A DNA stretch of 64,000 nucleotides. Source: an uncultured Parabacteroides sp. Its GTDB lineage: Bacteria; Bacteroidota; Bacteroidia; Bacteroidales; Tannerellaceae. Below are positions 17,202-26,897 of the stretch, one piece after another. Location of the stretch: the NCBI GenBank assembly GCA_900552465.1, contig URZO01000001.1, positions 141,973 through 205,972 of the forward strand, read 5' to 3'. Made by a program: the position numbers and the translations under genes. Position 1 is the stretch's first letter. Every line of letters begins with the position of its first letter. The notes beneath the pieces are model-generated. The model searched no databases, was not told the DNA's origin, and saw only the letters and a list, made by a program, of their open reading frames with translations.

Positions 17202-19271
17202 TTATTTGTAGGGATTTATCGGCAACCGTAATATGAAGCGGGCGCCGCCGGTGTAATTGGTATCCAGGTGGAGGCTGCCGTTGAGGCGTTGGGTGATCAG
17301 GCGGCAAAGATAGAGGCCGAGGCCTGAACCGGGGATGAAGTCGTCGTTCTTGGTGAAACGCTCGAATATCCATTCGCTTTTGTCGACAGGGATTCCGCAT
17401 CCGGTGTCCGTAACACTGATACGCATCGTCTCTCCGTCATCTTCAGTCTGGTAGGAGAGCGTGATACTTCCTTGTTCCGTGAACTTATTGGCATTGTTCA
17501 GCAGATGGGAGATGATGATACTGAAATGGCTCGGGTCCGAATAGATAAGATCGTTATGTTTGTCTCCTTCAATCCGGTAATCGATATTCGGTTTTTGTTG
17601 TAATTTTTTTAATTGGTCCATTTCATGGTGGCAAAGCAGACCGATATGGATCGGTTCGAGCGGCAGCACGTCATTGCTGCTGTCCAGTTGCGCGATAACC
17701 AGTATATCATCCATCATGGAAGTGATGTTATTGCAGTTCGTAAAGATAATCTTGCTGAATTCCTTTTTGTCTTCAGGGCTGATGCCTTCGCTGGTGATCA
17801 GCTCGGCAAAACCGTTGATGGCATTCAGCGGTGTGCGTACTTCATGGCACATGTTTTTGATAAAGGCGTTCTTCATCCGCTCGCTTTCCTGCGCTTTTTC
17901 GCTGGCAATGATCACCAGCCGGTTCGATTCCTGAAGTTCTTTGTAAAGGGATTTGATTTTTCCCAGCCGGAAGAAGATGTAAATTCCAACGCAGATTGCC
18001 AGAATGAACAAGGCGAGGAACAGATAAAGCTGGCTCTGGCTTTTGTGGAGTTCCACTTCCAATGCTTTTTTCTCGATCACCAGCTCATCGACATGTTTCT
18101 TGATCTCGAGGTCCTCCACTTTGTTTTCCATGCTTTTGGTGCGGGCCGAATCTAACAATACAGTATATTCCTTGTAAGCCTCGTAGGCTTCTTTGTATTG
18201 GTGCAGACTGTCGAGGCAGTCGATCTTGTCTTTTAGAGTCAGGACAATATTCTCGCTCAGGTCGAAAGGGAAATCACCGTCGCGGAAATAGTGGATTACC
18301 GAATCGTTATAATCGACAGCCTTCTGGTATTCCCGTATAGACTTATAATAGTTGAGCGCCGTAAAATAGCGGTCGTATTCGGCGGAGAATGCGGCGTCTT
18401 CAGGATATTTCCTGTTCAGGTTGATGAATTCATTGAAATAGTAGGTCGCCATATCTTTTCCGACCGTTTCTGCCGAAGTAGCCAGCGTTGAGTAAGCATT
18501 CAGCATGTGCCGTTTGCTTGTATACGGACGTTTTTTCATCTCTTTTGTCTCCGCATATTCTTTCTGCATATTCAGATAGCGGAGAGAGGCTTTTGCCCGG
18601 TCTTCAGGAGTTGCTTCCATCAGGCTCAATATATGAAACGCATTCAGGCGGAACAGGAATGAATGGTTGAGCGGGATGTTGTCTGAAATCTTAATCAGGT
18701 TATTAAAATATTGGCAGACCTCTTTATAAATAGCATCCTGGTTTTTGGGGTCGACCCGGTTGCTGTTTGCCATACCGAGAGTATAATAGATCGACATTTT
18801 TTCGAGTACCGGTATATTATTCTCCGTTTCCACTCGCAGACGGTATTTCTCGATCAGCTTCATGCGGTCTTCGCCTTTCGTATAATAGATGACACGGACA
18901 TCCATAATTGTCTTCATATAGGTGACCAGGAAATCGCGGTTTTTCCCCTTCAACTCGCGTTCGGCCTCCGCCAGATAGACGTTTGCGCTGTCTTTTACGT
19001 CGTTGTTTACATAATAGCGCAGAATCTCCGTCAGAGCAGCTTCCTTATAATAATCGTCATTTTCGGCCAGAGCCAGATGATACAATTGTTTGGCATAGTC
19101 CACTTGCTCTTCCTGGCGGGAAATATCCATCAGGTTTGTCATTGTTTCCAGTTTCTGCCGGGCAGATGATGATGCTTGTAAGGCATTTATCAAGGAGTCC
19201 TTTACCGTAGTATTGGCCGCGGCAATAAAAGGAAAAACCAAGAGATATATGAAGATAATGCAGTGTTTCAT
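17202..19271 (-). CDS. Membrane histidine kinase with periplasmic TPR sensor
   Basis: This is a sensor kinase of 689 residues. A signal peptide (about 1-18) is followed by a helical TPR-like periplasmic region to about residue 400, then a membrane segment (LYLFLALFILAICVGIYIFF) and a short coiled coil. The HisKA domain carries the phospho-acceptor in CHEVRTPLNAINGF, and the HATPase domain has the N box region and the G boxes TDTGCGIP and GSGLGLYLC. No receiver domain or DNA-binding domain is attached and no response regulator is adjacent, so its partner is unknown. A -7 element TAAATTTG lies upstream (19328-19335, minus). Confidence 0.92.
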   Translation of the reverse strand: MKHCIIFIYLLVFPFIAAANTTVKDSLINALQASSSARQKLETMTNLMDISRQEEQVDYAKQLYHLALAENDDYYKEAALTEILRYYVNNDVKDSANVYLAEAERELKGKNRDFLVTYMKTIMDVRVIYYTKGEDRMKLIEKYRLRVETENNIPVLEKMSIYYTLGMANSNRVDPKNQDAIYKEVCQYFNNLIKISDNIPLNHSFLFRLNAFHILSLMEATPEDRAKASLRYLNMQKEYAETKEMKKRPYTSKRHMLNAYSTLATSAETVGKDMATYYFNEFINLNRKYPEDAAFSAEYDRYFTALNYYKSIREYQKAVDYNDSVIHYFRDGDFPFDLSENIVLTLKDKIDCLDSLHQYKEAYEAYKEYTVLLDSARTKSMENKVEDLEIKKHVDELVIEKKALEVELHKSQSQLYLFLALFILAICVGIYIFFRLGKIKSLYKELQESNRLVIIASEKAQESERMKNAFIKNMCHEVRTPLNAINGFAELITSEGISPEDKKEFSKIIFTNCNNITSMMDDILVIAQLDSSNDVLPLEPIHIGLLCHHEMDQLKKLQQKPNIDYRIEGDKHNDLIYSDPSHFSIIISHLLNNANKFTEQGSITLSYQTEDDGETMRISVTDTGCGIPVDKSEWIFERFTKNDDFIPGSGLGLYLCRLITQRLNGSLHLDTNYTGGARFILRLPINPYK

Positions 19272-19327
19272 CTTATTATTGAAGCAATATTTTCATTTCG
19301 CTTACGTGTTTGCATATTTGTTGTCTG

Positions 19328-19335
19328 CAAATTTA
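19328..19335 (-). promoter_or_regulatory. -7 element upstream of the TPR histidine kinase
   Basis: On the minus strand TAAATTTG matches TAnnTTTG. It lies 56 bp upstream of the kinase start. No good -33 TTTG is seen, so the assignment rests on the -7 element alone. Confidence 0.4.
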
Positions 19336-19418
19336 GCTGAAAATCAATAATTATCCAGTTATTTCCTCTACTTATTTTATGTTCACAGCTCTTATTTTTT
19401 ATTTATGGATACTATTTC

Positions 19419-19426
19419 TATCTTTG
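19419..19426 (+). promoter_or_regulatory. -7 element upstream of the DUF389 gene
   Basis: TATCTTTG matches the Bacteroides -7 consensus and lies 55 bp upstream of the ATG at 19482. The upstream stretch is T rich without an exact TTTG at the expected distance. Confidence 0.5.
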
Positions 19427-19481
19427 TGCGATTATTGAATGTGTCGACTGTTGCCGGTCGTTTAACGGGGCGTTTTTTGTT

Positions 19482-20861
19482 ATGAACATTGATTCTAATA
19501 GGATGGAAAAAGGATTGTTGCACAAGCAGATTAGGGACTTCTTTGTCCGTAATTTTGATGTCCGCCAGGAAAAGGAAGATGAGCTCGAAACGATCGAGTC
19601 CATCCGCAAAGGCATAGAATTTAAGGGAACGAATCTCTGGGTCCTTATCTTCGCCACGTTTGTCGCTTCGCTTGGGTTGAACACGAACTCGACGGCGGTA
19701 ATCATCGGTGCGATGTTGATCTCTCCTTTGATGGGACCTATTATGGGCTTCGGCTTGGGTTTGGGAATCTCCGATTTCGAGCTGATTAAACGCTCGTTCC
19801 GCAACTTTGCCACGGCAACGGTGTTCAGTGTGATCACCTCCACGCTCTTTTTCCTGATCTCTCCGATCAGTGAGGCGCAAAGCGAGTTGCTGGCGCGTAC
19901 GCAGCCGACGGTCTACGACGTGCTGATCGCTTTCTTCGGCGGTCTGGCGGGTATTGTGGCCAGCTCGACCAAGAGCAAGGGGAATGTGATCCCCGGTGTG
20001 GCGATCGCAACAGCTTTGATGCCGCCGCTTTGTACGGCGGGTTTCGGGTTGGCGAGCGGCAACCTGTATTATTTCTTCGGCGCTTTCTATCTCTATTTTA
20101 TCAATACGGTGTTTATCAGCTTGGCGACTTACCTGGTGGTGCGTCTCTTGAAATATCCGAAGAAAGTGTTCCTCGACAAGCAACGCGAAAAGATCGTAAC
20201 GCGCTATGTCGGCGTGATCGTCTTCTTTACGATCGTGCCGAGCCTTTTCCTGAGCTACAACCTGATCCGCGCCAGTTACTTTAACGACCGGGTCCGTATG
20301 TTCGTCACCGAAGAACTGAATTTCCCCAATACGCAGATATTAAACAAAACAATTACCGACACCAGTGACAAAAAAGAGGTGAAAGTAGTCCTGATCGGCG
20401 AGACGGTGCCCGAAACGATGATCACGAACGCCCGTGCAAAGATGCCGAAATACGGCCTGAAAAACGTCGGTCTTGTCGTGCAGCAGGGATTCGGCCAGGA
20501 AGCCACCGATATCAACGAGTTGAAGAGCCTGCTGATGCAGGACCTGTATAAAAACAACGAAGAAGTACTCCGCGCGCAGGCTGTGCAGATCGACTCCCTG
20601 AAACGCGACCTGAACAGGTATCACACTTATAATCATCTCACGGTCGATTTGATGCCCGAAATGAAAGTGCTTTTCCCATACGTCGAGGAGGCCTCTTGTG
20701 CACGAACTTATCTGATGGCTGCGGATAGCATTAAACCTGATACCGTCTTGTTAGTCTATCTGAAGAGCAAAGAAAAAGTACACGAAGCGGAGCAGGAAAA
20801 GATCAAGAAATGGCTTGCCGCCCGTGTGGAACAGAAGAAGATCAAATTAATAATTGAATAA
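19482..20861 (+). CDS. DUF389 (TIGR00341-like) membrane protein
   Basis: This 459-residue protein has an N-terminal soluble part and about six membrane segments. They include LWVLIFATFVASLGLNTNST and the glycine/proline-rich IIGAMLISPLMGPIMGFGLG, the hallmark of the DUF389 family. A C-terminal soluble domain follows from about residue 260. The family's function is not established. A second possible ATG is at 19503. The S46 peptidase gene begins 10 bp downstream, so the two may be co-transcribed. Confidence 0.88.
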   Translation: MNIDSNRMEKGLLHKQIRDFFVRNFDVRQEKEDELETIESIRKGIEFKGTNLWVLIFATFVASLGLNTNSTAVIIGAMLISPLMGPIMGFGLGLGISDFELIKRSFRNFATATVFSVITSTLFFLISPISEAQSELLARTQPTVYDVLIAFFGGLAGIVASSTKSKGNVIPGVAIATALMPPLCTAGFGLASGNLYYFFGAFYLYFINTVFISLATYLVVRLLKYPKKVFLDKQREKIVTRYVGVIVFFTIVPSLFLSYNLIRASYFNDRVRMFVTEELNFPNTQILNKTITDTSDKKEVKVVLIGETVPETMITNARAKMPKYGLKNVGLVVQQGFGQEATDINELKSLLMQDLYKNNEEVLRAQAVQIDSLKRDLNRYHTYNHLTVDLMPEMKVLFPYVEEASCARTYLMAADSIKPDTVLLVYLKSKEKVHEAEQEKIKKWLAARVEQKKIKLIIE

Positions 20862-20871
20862 TAAATAAAGA

Positions 20872-23013
20872 ATGAGTTTTATGAAGAAGTTGTGGGCAGT
20901 ATTACTGCTTCTCGTTGCTTCAGGCCAAGTGTTTGCCGATGAGGGCATGTGGGTGCTGAAAGAGTTGAATAAACAAAACCTGGCGAGAATGAAGGAGTTG
21001 GGATTTACTCCGTCTTACGAACAGTTGTACAGTGAAACAGACCCTTGTGTTGCCAATGCAGTCGTCATCTTCGGAGGAGGATGTACGGGTATTACCGTCT
21101 CGAACGAAGGGCTGGTCTTTACGAATCACCATTGCGGTTTCGGTTCGATCCAGCAGTTGAGCAGTGTGGAACATGATTACCTGAAAGACGGTTTCGTTTC
21201 CCAAAGTAAAGAAGAAGAGTTGCCGGTTCCGGGCCTGACCGTCCGTTACCTGCGTGAGACGGTGGACGTGAGCGACCGTATCAATTCGCAGATCGGCGAT
21301 ATCAAGGAAGAGCACCTGCGCCTGGCTGCCGCCGACTCGATCGGGCAGGCGATAGCCGACTCGGTAGGGAATACGGAATTCCTGTCTGCCGACGTGATCC
21401 CCTTCTATAATAATAACAAGTATTTCCTGATCGTTTACGATGTATACAACGACATCCGCATGGTGTTCGCCCCGCCCAGCTCGGTGGGTAAGTTCGGCGG
21501 CGATACGGACAACTGGATGTGGCCGCGCCATACGGGCGACTTCTCCGTCTTCCGCGTATATGCAGGTGCCGACAACAAGCCGGCTGCCTATAGCAAGGAC
21601 AACAAACCCTACCAGCCCAAATACGTAGCCGAAGTCTCCCTGCAAGGTTACCAGGACAAAGACTACGCCATGACGATCGGTTTCCCCGGCAGCACGGACC
21701 GCTACCTCTGTTCATGGGGCGTCGAGCAGCGCATCGAGGACAGCAACAAGCCCCGCATTGAAGTGCGCGGCATCAAGCAGGCGATCTGGAAAGACGCGAT
21801 GCTGAAGAGCGACGAAGTACGTATCAAATACGCCTCCAAATACGCCGGCAGTTCCAACTACTGGAAAAACTCGATCGGTATGAACAAGGGCCTCGCCAAC
21901 CTGAAAGTGATCGACCGCAAGCGCGAGGAAGAAGCCGCTTTCGCCGCCTGGGTGGCACAGGATGCGAAGCGCAAGGAAGTCTATGGCGACGTCCTGAACC
22001 TGTTGGAAAAAGGCTATACCTCTTCCAGCGAATATAAGAAGATCTCCACCTACCTGGGTGAAGCCTTCCTGAGCGGCGCCGAGATCGTCAAACTGGCCCG
22101 CATGATCCAGAGCGTGGACGTGAAAGGCTCGACTCCCGAAGACATCGACGTCTTCCTGGAAGACAACATCAAGCCCTTCTTCAAGGATTACGATGCCAGC
22201 CTCGACCAGAAAGTATTGGCCGCGATGATGCAGATCGCTAAAGAGCGTGTCCCGGCCGGAAACCTCCCGGACATCTACAAGAAGATCGACAAGAAATATA
22301 AAGGTGATTACAAGAAGTATGCCGCCGACCTGTTCAAGAAGACCGCTATCCTGTCGTACGACAACATCGCCGAAATGCTGAAGGATCAGAAGAAATATGC
22401 GAAACTGAAGAAAGACCCGGCCGCCGAACTGAGTCTTTCCGTCCTGATCTCCCTCTTCGAATTGCAGCAGCTCACGGGCGATTCCTATTACGATATTGCC
22501 AAAGGCGAACGCCTCTATTTTGCCGGCCTGAAAGAGATGTATCCTGAAAAGGCCCTCTCTTCGGATGCCAACTTCACGATGCGCGTGAGCTACGGCTCCG
22601 TAGGCGGCTACCGTCCGTACGACGCAGCCTGGTACAACTATTATACGACCGAAAAAGGTATCTTTGAAAAAGAAAATCCCGAAAGCGACGAGTTCTGGGT
22701 GCAACCGGAAATCCTCGACCTGATCTGCAGCAAAGACTTCGGCCAGTATGCCAACAAGGACGGTGAGTTGCAGCTCTGTTTCCTTTCCAACAACGACATC
22801 ACCGGCGGTAACTCCGGCAGCCCGGTGTTTGACAAGAACGCCCGCCTGATCGGCCTCGCCTTCGACGGCAACTGGGAAGCCATGAGCGGCGACATCGCCT
22901 TCGAACCGGACCTCCAGCGCACGATCAGCGTAGACATCCGCTACGTCCTGTACATGATCGACAAATGGGGAAAATGCCCGCGGTTGATCGAGGAGCTGAA
23001 GCTCGTGAAATAA
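20872..23013 (+). CDS. S46 dipeptidyl-peptidase, DPP7-like
   Basis: This periplasmic serine peptidase removes dipeptides from the N-terminus of peptides and supports growth on proteins. The 713-residue protein has a signal peptide ending near VFA (22). Its chymotrypsin-like catalytic motifs are TNHHCGFG (84-91, His), GGDTDNWMWPRHTGDFS (Asp) and GGNSGSPVFD (Ser). The residue after FD in AFDGNWEAM is glycine, as reported for DPP7-type enzymes preferring hydrophobic P1 residues; DPP11 types have Arg or Ser there. The substrate preference is inferred from that position. Translation may start at the ATG at 20881. A strong terminator follows at 23044-23079. Confidence 0.93.
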   Translation: MSFMKKLWAVLLLLVASGQVFADEGMWVLKELNKQNLARMKELGFTPSYEQLYSETDPCVANAVVIFGGGCTGITVSNEGLVFTNHHCGFGSIQQLSSVEHDYLKDGFVSQSKEEELPVPGLTVRYLRETVDVSDRINSQIGDIKEEHLRLAAADSIGQAIADSVGNTEFLSADVIPFYNNNKYFLIVYDVYNDIRMVFAPPSSVGKFGGDTDNWMWPRHTGDFSVFRVYAGADNKPAAYSKDNKPYQPKYVAEVSLQGYQDKDYAMTIGFPGSTDRYLCSWGVEQRIEDSNKPRIEVRGIKQAIWKDAMLKSDEVRIKYASKYAGSSNYWKNSIGMNKGLANLKVIDRKREEEAAFAAWVAQDAKRKEVYGDVLNLLEKGYTSSSEYKKISTYLGEAFLSGAEIVKLARMIQSVDVKGSTPEDIDVFLEDNIKPFFKDYDASLDQKVLAAMMQIAKERVPAGNLPDIYKKIDKKYKGDYKKYAADLFKKTAILSYDNIAEMLKDQKKYAKLKKDPAAELSLSVLISLFELQQLTGDSYYDIAKGERLYFAGLKEMYPEKALSSDANFTMRVSYGSVGGYRPYDAAWYNYYTTEKGIFEKENPESDEFWVQPEILDLICSKDFGQYANKDGELQLCFLSNNDITGGNSGSPVFDKNARLIGLAFDGNWEAMSGDIAFEPDLQRTISVDIRYVLYMIDKWGKCPRLIEELKLVK

Positions 23014-23043
23014 GAAAGATAAGCAATTTAGCAGATAAGAAGA

Positions 23044-23079
23044 AGGGAAACAGCGTCTGACACGCTGTTTCCCTTTTTT
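23044..23079 (+). terminator. Rho-independent terminator after the S46 peptidase gene
   Basis: AGGGAAACAGCGT (23044-23056) pairs perfectly with ACGCTGTTTCCCT (23062-23074) around a 5-nt loop, and a run of T follows to 23079. This is a classic intrinsic terminator shape. Confidence 0.9.
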
Positions 23080-23127
23080 ATGACTGGATATCATAGCAGG
23101 CTTGTGTCTCTATGTACGGAATTTTGT

Positions 23128-23135
23128 TACTTTTG
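23128..23135 (+). promoter_or_regulatory. -7 element of the sulfatase gene
   Basis: TACTTTTG is an exact match to TAnnTTTG, 30 bp upstream of the sulfatase ATG and downstream of the terminator. A CTTG at 23101-23104 is a weak -33 candidate with longer than usual spacing. Confidence 0.6.
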
Positions 23136-23164
23136 CTTCTATATAATAGAAAACATTGCATACC

Positions 23165-24739
23165 ATGAAAACATTCAGTAACCTGATCATCGGTGCCGGT
23201 TTGCTGGCAGCCGCCTCTCCGGTGGTGGCGGGGGAGAAGAAGGAAGCCGCTGCCGGACGGCCGAATATCCTCTTTATCCTTTCCGACGACCATACCTCGC
23301 AGGCATGGGGAATATACGGGGGAATCCTGGGCGAATATGTGAAGAACGAGAATATACGCCGGCTGGCGGCCGAAGGATGTGTGCTCGACAATTGCTTCTG
23401 CACGAACTCGATCTCCGCGCCCAGCCGTGCCGCGATCCTGACGGGAGCCTATAGCCACCATAACGGCGTCTACACCCTCGAGGACGGCCTCGACCCGATG
23501 ACCGACAATATTGCCAGGCAGATGCAGCAAGGCGGCTACCAGACCGCGCTGATCGGCAAATGGCACCTGAAACGACAGCCCTCCGGCTTCGACTATTTCA
23601 GCGTCTTCCACGACCAGGGCGAATACTGGGACCCGCTCTTTAAAACCGCCGACGGCTGGGTGGACGACGACCAGGGCAAGAGCGGCAAGCCGGAGAAAGG
23701 CTTCTCGACCGACCTGGTGACCGACAAGACGATCCAATGGATCCGTTCGCGCGAGAAGGACCGCCCTTTTATGATGTGCTGCCATTTCAAGGCGACGCAC
23801 GAGCCTTGGGATTTCCCCGAACGGCTGGCACATCTCTATGACGACGTTACGTTTCCCGAACCGGCCAATATGATGGAATTCGGACCGGAGAAATCCGGCC
23901 GCACCTTCCCCGGTCAGCAGCTCGAGAACATGGCGTGGCGCTGGGAGACGGCTTCGAAAGACCCGGCTTCGTGGTGGTGCCGATATCCCGAACTGCCGTT
24001 CTCCATCCAGGGAATGGGGAAGGAGGAGGCGCGCCGCAAGACCTATCAGAAGATGATCCGGGACTACCTGCGTTGCGGGGCTGCGATCGACGATAACATC
24101 GGCCGCCTGCTCCGTTTCCTCGATGAAGAGGGGTTGTCGCGGAATACGATCGTGGTCTATGTTTCCGACCAGGGCTATTTCCTCGGTGAACACGGCTTCT
24201 TTGATAAACGTATGATGTTCGAAGAACCGCTGCACATGCCTTTCGTGATCCGCTATCCGGAAGAAATCCCCGCCGGGACGCGTAACGCCGACATCATCCT
24301 CAATACCGACTTTGCCTCTACGTTGACCGACTATGCCGGTGTCAACGCCCCGTCCTGCAGCGAAGGCCGCAGCTTCCGCGACAACCTGCGGGGCGAGACG
24401 CCGCGCGACTGGCGCCAGTCCATGTACTACCGCTATTGGACGCATCATAAGATCCGTCCGGCGCACATGGGCATCCGTAACCACCGCTACAAGCTGATGT
24501 TCCTCTATGGCGACCCCTTGAACGCGACCGGTTCGGAGAAGACGCCTGTCACCCCTTCCTGGGAATTCTACGACCTGCTGGCCGACCCGCACGAAGACCA
24601 CAACGTTTATAACTCCCCCGCCTATGCCGGCGAGATCGAGCGGATGAAACGCGAACTCCTGCAACTTCGCCGTGAGGTCGGCGATACGGACGAGGCTACG
24701 CCCCGGATGCAGGGAATTATAGATGAATATTATTGGTAA
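23165..24739 (+). CDS. Sulfatase, serine-type (needs formylglycine maturation)
   Basis: This secreted S1-family sulfatase removes sulfate from host or dietary glycans. The 524-residue protein starts with a signal peptide ending near VVAG. The maturation motif is SAPSR at 84-88, a Ser-x-Pro-Ser-Arg type in which serine is oxidised to formylglycine by an anaerobic radical-SAM enzyme (anSME, not in this window). Metal ligands are suggested by FILSDDHT (38-44) and SDQGYFLGEHGFFDK. The ATG at 23165 was preferred to an in-frame TTG at 23156. It overlaps the leader of the GH31 gene by only a few bases, implying an operon. The carbohydrate substrate is unknown. Confidence 0.93.
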   Translation: MKTFSNLIIGAGLLAAASPVVAGEKKEAAAGRPNILFILSDDHTSQAWGIYGGILGEYVKNENIRRLAAEGCVLDNCFCTNSISAPSRAAILTGAYSHHNGVYTLEDGLDPMTDNIARQMQQGGYQTALIGKWHLKRQPSGFDYFSVFHDQGEYWDPLFKTADGWVDDDQGKSGKPEKGFSTDLVTDKTIQWIRSREKDRPFMMCCHFKATHEPWDFPERLAHLYDDVTFPEPANMMEFGPEKSGRTFPGQQLENMAWRWETASKDPASWWCRYPELPFSIQGMGKEEARRKTYQKMIRDYLRCGAAIDDNIGRLLRFLDEEGLSRNTIVVYVSDQGYFLGEHGFFDKRMMFEEPLHMPFVIRYPEEIPAGTRNADIILNTDFASTLTDYAGVNAPSCSEGRSFRDNLRGETPRDWRQSMYYRYWTHHKIRPAHMGIRNHRYKLMFLYGDPLNATGSEKTPVTPSWEFYDLLADPHEDHNVYNSPAYAGEIERMKRELLQLRREVGDTDEATPRMQGIIDEYYW

Positions 24740-24744
24740 AAGTT

Positions 24745-26897
24745 ATGAAACATATCCACTATTGCAGCGTAGTCGCGCTTCTGTCCCTTGTCGCCTGTAT
24801 GCAGGGGCCCGGTGATAAATCACTTCCCGAGTGGAAGGAGGCTGCCTCCGGTGTCTGGCAGGTTTCGGTCGGTAAACCTGAAAAGCTGAATCTCCTGAGC
24901 GAGCTTGGCCTGCACCCGAAATGGGAGGCTATCGATGCGATGCCGAAGGCTGATCTGCCTGTCGACCGTAGTGAGATCCGGTTCCAGCAGGTGGACGGCA
25001 AAACATATATCCGTTTCCCGCTCGATAAGGATGAAAAGATCTTCGGCCTCGGCCTGAACTTCAAAACGGTCGAACAGCGCGGCCGTATCCTTGAACTGCA
25101 TGTCGATCATTACGGCGGCAAGGATAACGGACGTACGCATGCGCCTGTCCCTTTCTTCGTTTCCAGCAAAGGCTACGGGGCGTTTATCAACTCTGCCCGC
25201 TATATCAAGGCGTATGTCGGAACGGGTGTCCGCAAGGATACGAAGAATCCGCCGAAGGTGCAGGACCGTAATACCGATCCCGATTGGAGTGCACAGCCCT
25301 ATTCCGACAACCTGGAATTTCTGGTTCCGGCCGGAGGTGTCGAGATCGTCCTTTTTGCCGGGAAGGATATGCTGGATGTCGTACGCCGTTTCAACCTTTT
25401 CAATGGAGGCGGCGTGCTGCCTCCGAAATGGGGTTAGGGTTCTGGCACCGTGTCCCGACCCTTTCGACTGACCGGCAGGTAGAAGACGAAATAGCGGAGT
25501 TCGAGCAACGGGGCTTCCCACTGACCGTGATCGGCCTGGAACCCGGCTGGATGAGCCGTGCTTATCCTTGTACCTATGAGTGGGATGCCGGCCGCTTCCC
25601 CGAACCCGGCCGCTTTGTGCAGGAACTGTTGCAGAAACATATCCGTACGAATCTCTGGATCAATCCGGGCGTCTCTCCCGAATGCGGGATACGCGATGCG
25701 ATTGAGCCTTACACTGCTTCCCATACCGAATGGAACGGTTTGGTGCCGGACTATACGATGCCTGAGGCCCGCCGTATCATGCGGAACCACTTCGAGAAAC
25801 AGCATACGGATCTCGGCGTCAGTGGTTATAAAATGGATGAGAACGACGGCTACGACAACTGGCTGTGGCCGGATGTCGCCACATTCCCTTCCGGCACGCC
25901 GGCCGAGCAGATGCGGCAGGTCTATGGCTCTCTGATGCAGCACATGACGACGGAGATGTATCGTGACAGGAATGAGCGTACCTATGGTCTTGTCCGTTCC
26001 GGTAATGCCGGTACCTCTTCTTTCCCGTATGTCCTTTATAACGATTATTATAACCACCGCGATTTTATCACGGCGCTCATCAACAGCTCGTTTATCGGCG
26101 TGCTCTGGACGCCTGAAGTCCGTGCTTCCAAGACATCCGAAGAATGGCTGCGCCGCATGCAGACTGTCTGTTTCTCTCCGCTTGCCATGCTGAACGCCTG
26201 GGCGGACGGGACGAAGCCCTGGTCGTTTGCCGATGCGGAGAAACAGGTGAATGAAATCTCCCTGCTCCGCATGCGTCTGATCCCGTATCTCTATACCGCC
26301 TTTGCCGCTTATGCTTTCGAAGGAACGCCTCCCATGCGCGCCATGAATCTTGAAGCCGGCTATTCTGCCGGTGAACAGATCGAGCAGGGCAAGCTGGATG
26401 GTACGGATAATCCCTATGCAATGGCAATCAAACGCGAAACAAAGGATCAGTTTATGGTCGGTGAGAACCTTCTGGTGGCTCCTCTCTTTGCCGGTGAAAC
26501 CGAGCGGAAGGTCATTCTCCCCCAGGGCAAATGGTATGACTTCTATACCGGAAAACTGGCTGGCGAGGGCGAGGTGATCACTGTCTCTCCCGGCCTCGAC
26601 CGCATCCCTGTCTATGTAAAAGACGGCGGAATCATCCCGCTTGCTCCGCCTGTGACGAAGCTCGACGGGACAAAACTACCGCTCGAAATCCGTCATTACG
26701 GTTCCAGGCCCGGCACTTTTCGCCTGTATGACGATGACGGTGAAACGTATAACTACGAGAAAGGAGAATACACCTACCTGTCCGTCTCTGTGGATGTGGC
26801 TCCCGACGGCAGCAAGCAGGGAAAAGTCTCCGTCCCGGAAGGAAAGCAGGTCTGGTCGTATAATGGGGAATACAGTTTCCGGTATATGACGGAATAG
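24745..26897 (+). pseudogene. Glycoside hydrolase family 31, interrupted by a frameshift
   Basis: This would be an exported alpha-glycosidase of about 717 residues. The N-terminal part starts at the ATG at 24745 with a lipoprotein-type signal (VALLSLVACMQG) and runs to a TAG at 25435-25437, just after GGGVLPPKWG. The continuation, LGFWHRVPTLSTDRQVEDEI and onward, is in the next frame and open to 26897. Adding one T in GGTTAGGG (25432-25439) restores PPKWGLGFWHRV, the normal GH31 sequence. The catalytic half shows GYKMDENDGYDN with the likely nucleophile Asp and RSGNAG near the acid/base region. It is either a recent inactivating deletion or a sequencing error. Confidence 0.85.

Noticed and set aside
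21712..24664. Long open frames on the minus strand opposite the S46 peptidase and sulfatase genes (about 460 and 528 codons)
   Set aside because: They run antisense to clearly coding genes with recognisable catalytic motifs, show no family features, and are explained by the high GC content and codon choice of the real genes.
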